From NCBI RefSeq assembly GCF_004359215.1, contig NC_090615.1:6410321-6460745 (forward strand): a stretch of 50,425 nt of DNA, given 5' to 3'. The notes below the pieces were generated by a model, which had not been told where the DNA came from, made no database searches, and was given only the letters and a program-made list of their open reading frames with translations. The stretch's first letter is position 1, and the number at the start of each line of letters is the position of its first letter. Shown here piece by piece: positions 49,789 through 50,425 of this stretch. The stretch comes from Bremia lactucae (Eukaryota; Oomycota; Peronosporomycetes; Peronosporales; Peronosporaceae). A program made the position numbers and the translations under genes.

Positions 49789-50425
49789 ATGGGCCCGCTC
49801 TATTACGGATCTCCGATATCCACGGCGGATGCGTACGGACGGCTACGACTTCTGGAGGGGTCATCACACGACAGGGCCACCGACTTATCTACCGGCTTGC
49901 AAATGGACAGAAAACTGGTAACACAAAATGTTTTAGGTTTCAAAGCTAAGACGCGACATCAATGGATGGAGGCCTGGAGACGAACCCCGGTGAGTCGGCG
50001 ACCATTGGCTTGGTGCATACAAGAGATGCATGTGGACACGGTCAACGAGGCAAGAGCGTTGGCAGCAGAGAGGAGGCGTCTCTGGGGGAAAGAGCGCGAT
50101 CGAGATCACCCTGTCATGTTTTACTGGAGTACGGGGTCATCCTCGTCCGGTGGGGTTGCTATCCTTCTAACACCTGCGTCGGCGAATACGGCATCAGCAT
50201 GGGGGGCACATCGGTGGGATACGCGCACGATCGGAATACGGATGGGCGAGATTGGCGTGTTAAACATATATGCGCCTTCCCTGCGAGGAGAAAGGGAGCT
50301 GTTCTTCAACGGGCTGAGTTCATGGGACCTTCATAATACTGACAGCGTCTTGTTAGGGGACTTTAATTGCGTACAGAGTCCTCAACTGGACAGGATGGGG
50401 CGGCGGGAGGCAAGCAGACCCGAGA
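49789..50425 (+). CDS. LINE ORF2, N-terminal APE-type endonuclease (runs off window)
   Basis: An ATG at 49,789, 20 bp after the TAA that ends the ORF1 C-terminal frame, opens a frame that stays open to the window edge. Endonuclease motifs of the exonuclease-endonuclease-phosphatase superfamily appear in order: VTQNVLGFKAKTRHQWMEAW (Asn of motif I), LAWCIQEMHVDTVNEA (catalytic Glu), SSGGVAILLTPASA, GVLNIYAPSLRGERELFFN (Tyr/Pro motif) and SVLLGDFNCVQSPQLDRMG (GDFN). This enzyme nicks target DNA to prime reverse transcription. The His (SDH-type) motif and RT lie beyond 50,425. The frame is free of lesions so far. Confidence 0.85.
   Translation, partial: MGPLYYGSPISTADAYGRLRLLEGSSHDRATDLSTGLQMDRKLVTQNVLGFKAKTRHQWMEAWRRTPVSRRPLAWCIQEMHVDTVNEARALAAERRRLWGKERDRDHPVMFYWSTGSSSSGGVAILLTPASANTASAWGAHRWDTRTIGIRMGEIGVLNIYAPSLRGERELFFNGLSSWDLHNTDSVLLGDFNCVQSPQLDRMGRREASRPE

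Larger units (their letters stand above)
45262..50425 (+). mobile_element. Large non-LTR (LINE) retrotransposon with OTU protease domain, 3' end outside window
   Basis: ORF1 encodes a gag-like region, CCHC knuckle and OTU-type protease; ORF2 begins with an APE-type endonuclease and would continue into RT beyond 50,425. The frame used by ORF1 (45,319 onward) is interrupted only by a TGA at 48,190 and a TAA at 48,664. From 48,667 it is open to the window end, although protein-like composition moves to the -1 frame at about 49,420-49,769. OTU domains are known in Dualen/RandI-type LINEs; clade placement needs the missing RT. It has no LTR, and no tail is visible here. Confidence 0.8.

Noticed and set aside
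1..50425. CRISPR array, rRNA or bacterial operons
   Set aside because: No regularly spaced short repeats, no rRNA-like sequence, and no operon-like gene order were seen.

Overview
The window looks like a repeat-dense stretch of an oomycete genome (Phytophthora or downy-mildew type). This rests on an inferred intron-containing MZT1 gene with tiny introns (donor GTGCGT), two large uninterrupted glycosyltransferase genes of eukaryotic families (GT71-like and IPUT1/PGSIP-like GT8), and many decayed Ty3/gypsy elements, one with a chromodomain. There is no sign of bacterial operons. The species cannot be fixed from the sequence alone.

Layout. 1-29,100 is a graveyard of LTR retrotransposons. I sort them by LTR or pol similarity into working families: D (LTRs at 1,068, 4,989 and 28,510), A (LTRs at 8,301, 31,532 and 38,923), E (LTRs at 18,764 and 41,077) and C (pol copies at 9,100, 15,907 and 23,269). 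No copy is intact. Gag, protease, RT, RNase H and integrase pieces are broken by stops, frameshifts and inversions. A decayed hAT-type transposase lies at about 6,990-8,285. Three 100-N assembly gaps (15,807, 23,169, 35,760) each sit at a junction between element copies, so several arrangements may be assembly products.

29,808-31,531 is a host island: a GT71-like mannosyltransferase gene (minus) and, 115 bp away on the plus strand, the start of a second host-looking gene cut off by a family A LTR. 31,532-39,448 holds two family A copies tail to tail. 39,449-41,817 holds an integrase tail, two unidentified minus-strand ORFs and a solo E LTR with an internal 210-bp duplication. 41,968-44,279 is the second host island: MZT1 (plus), convergent with a GT8 gene (minus). 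44,478-44,873 is a broken unidentified ORF.

45,262-50,425 is the 5' part of a large non-LTR (LINE) retrotransposon that runs off the window. It encodes a gag-like region, a CCHC knuckle, an OTU-type cysteine protease domain with its catalytic His just after an in-frame TGA, then a second ORF opening with an APE-type endonuclease. It is the most unusual coding structure here.

The host genes share no evident pathway beyond two being secretory-pathway glycosyltransferases; MZT1 serves microtubule nucleation.
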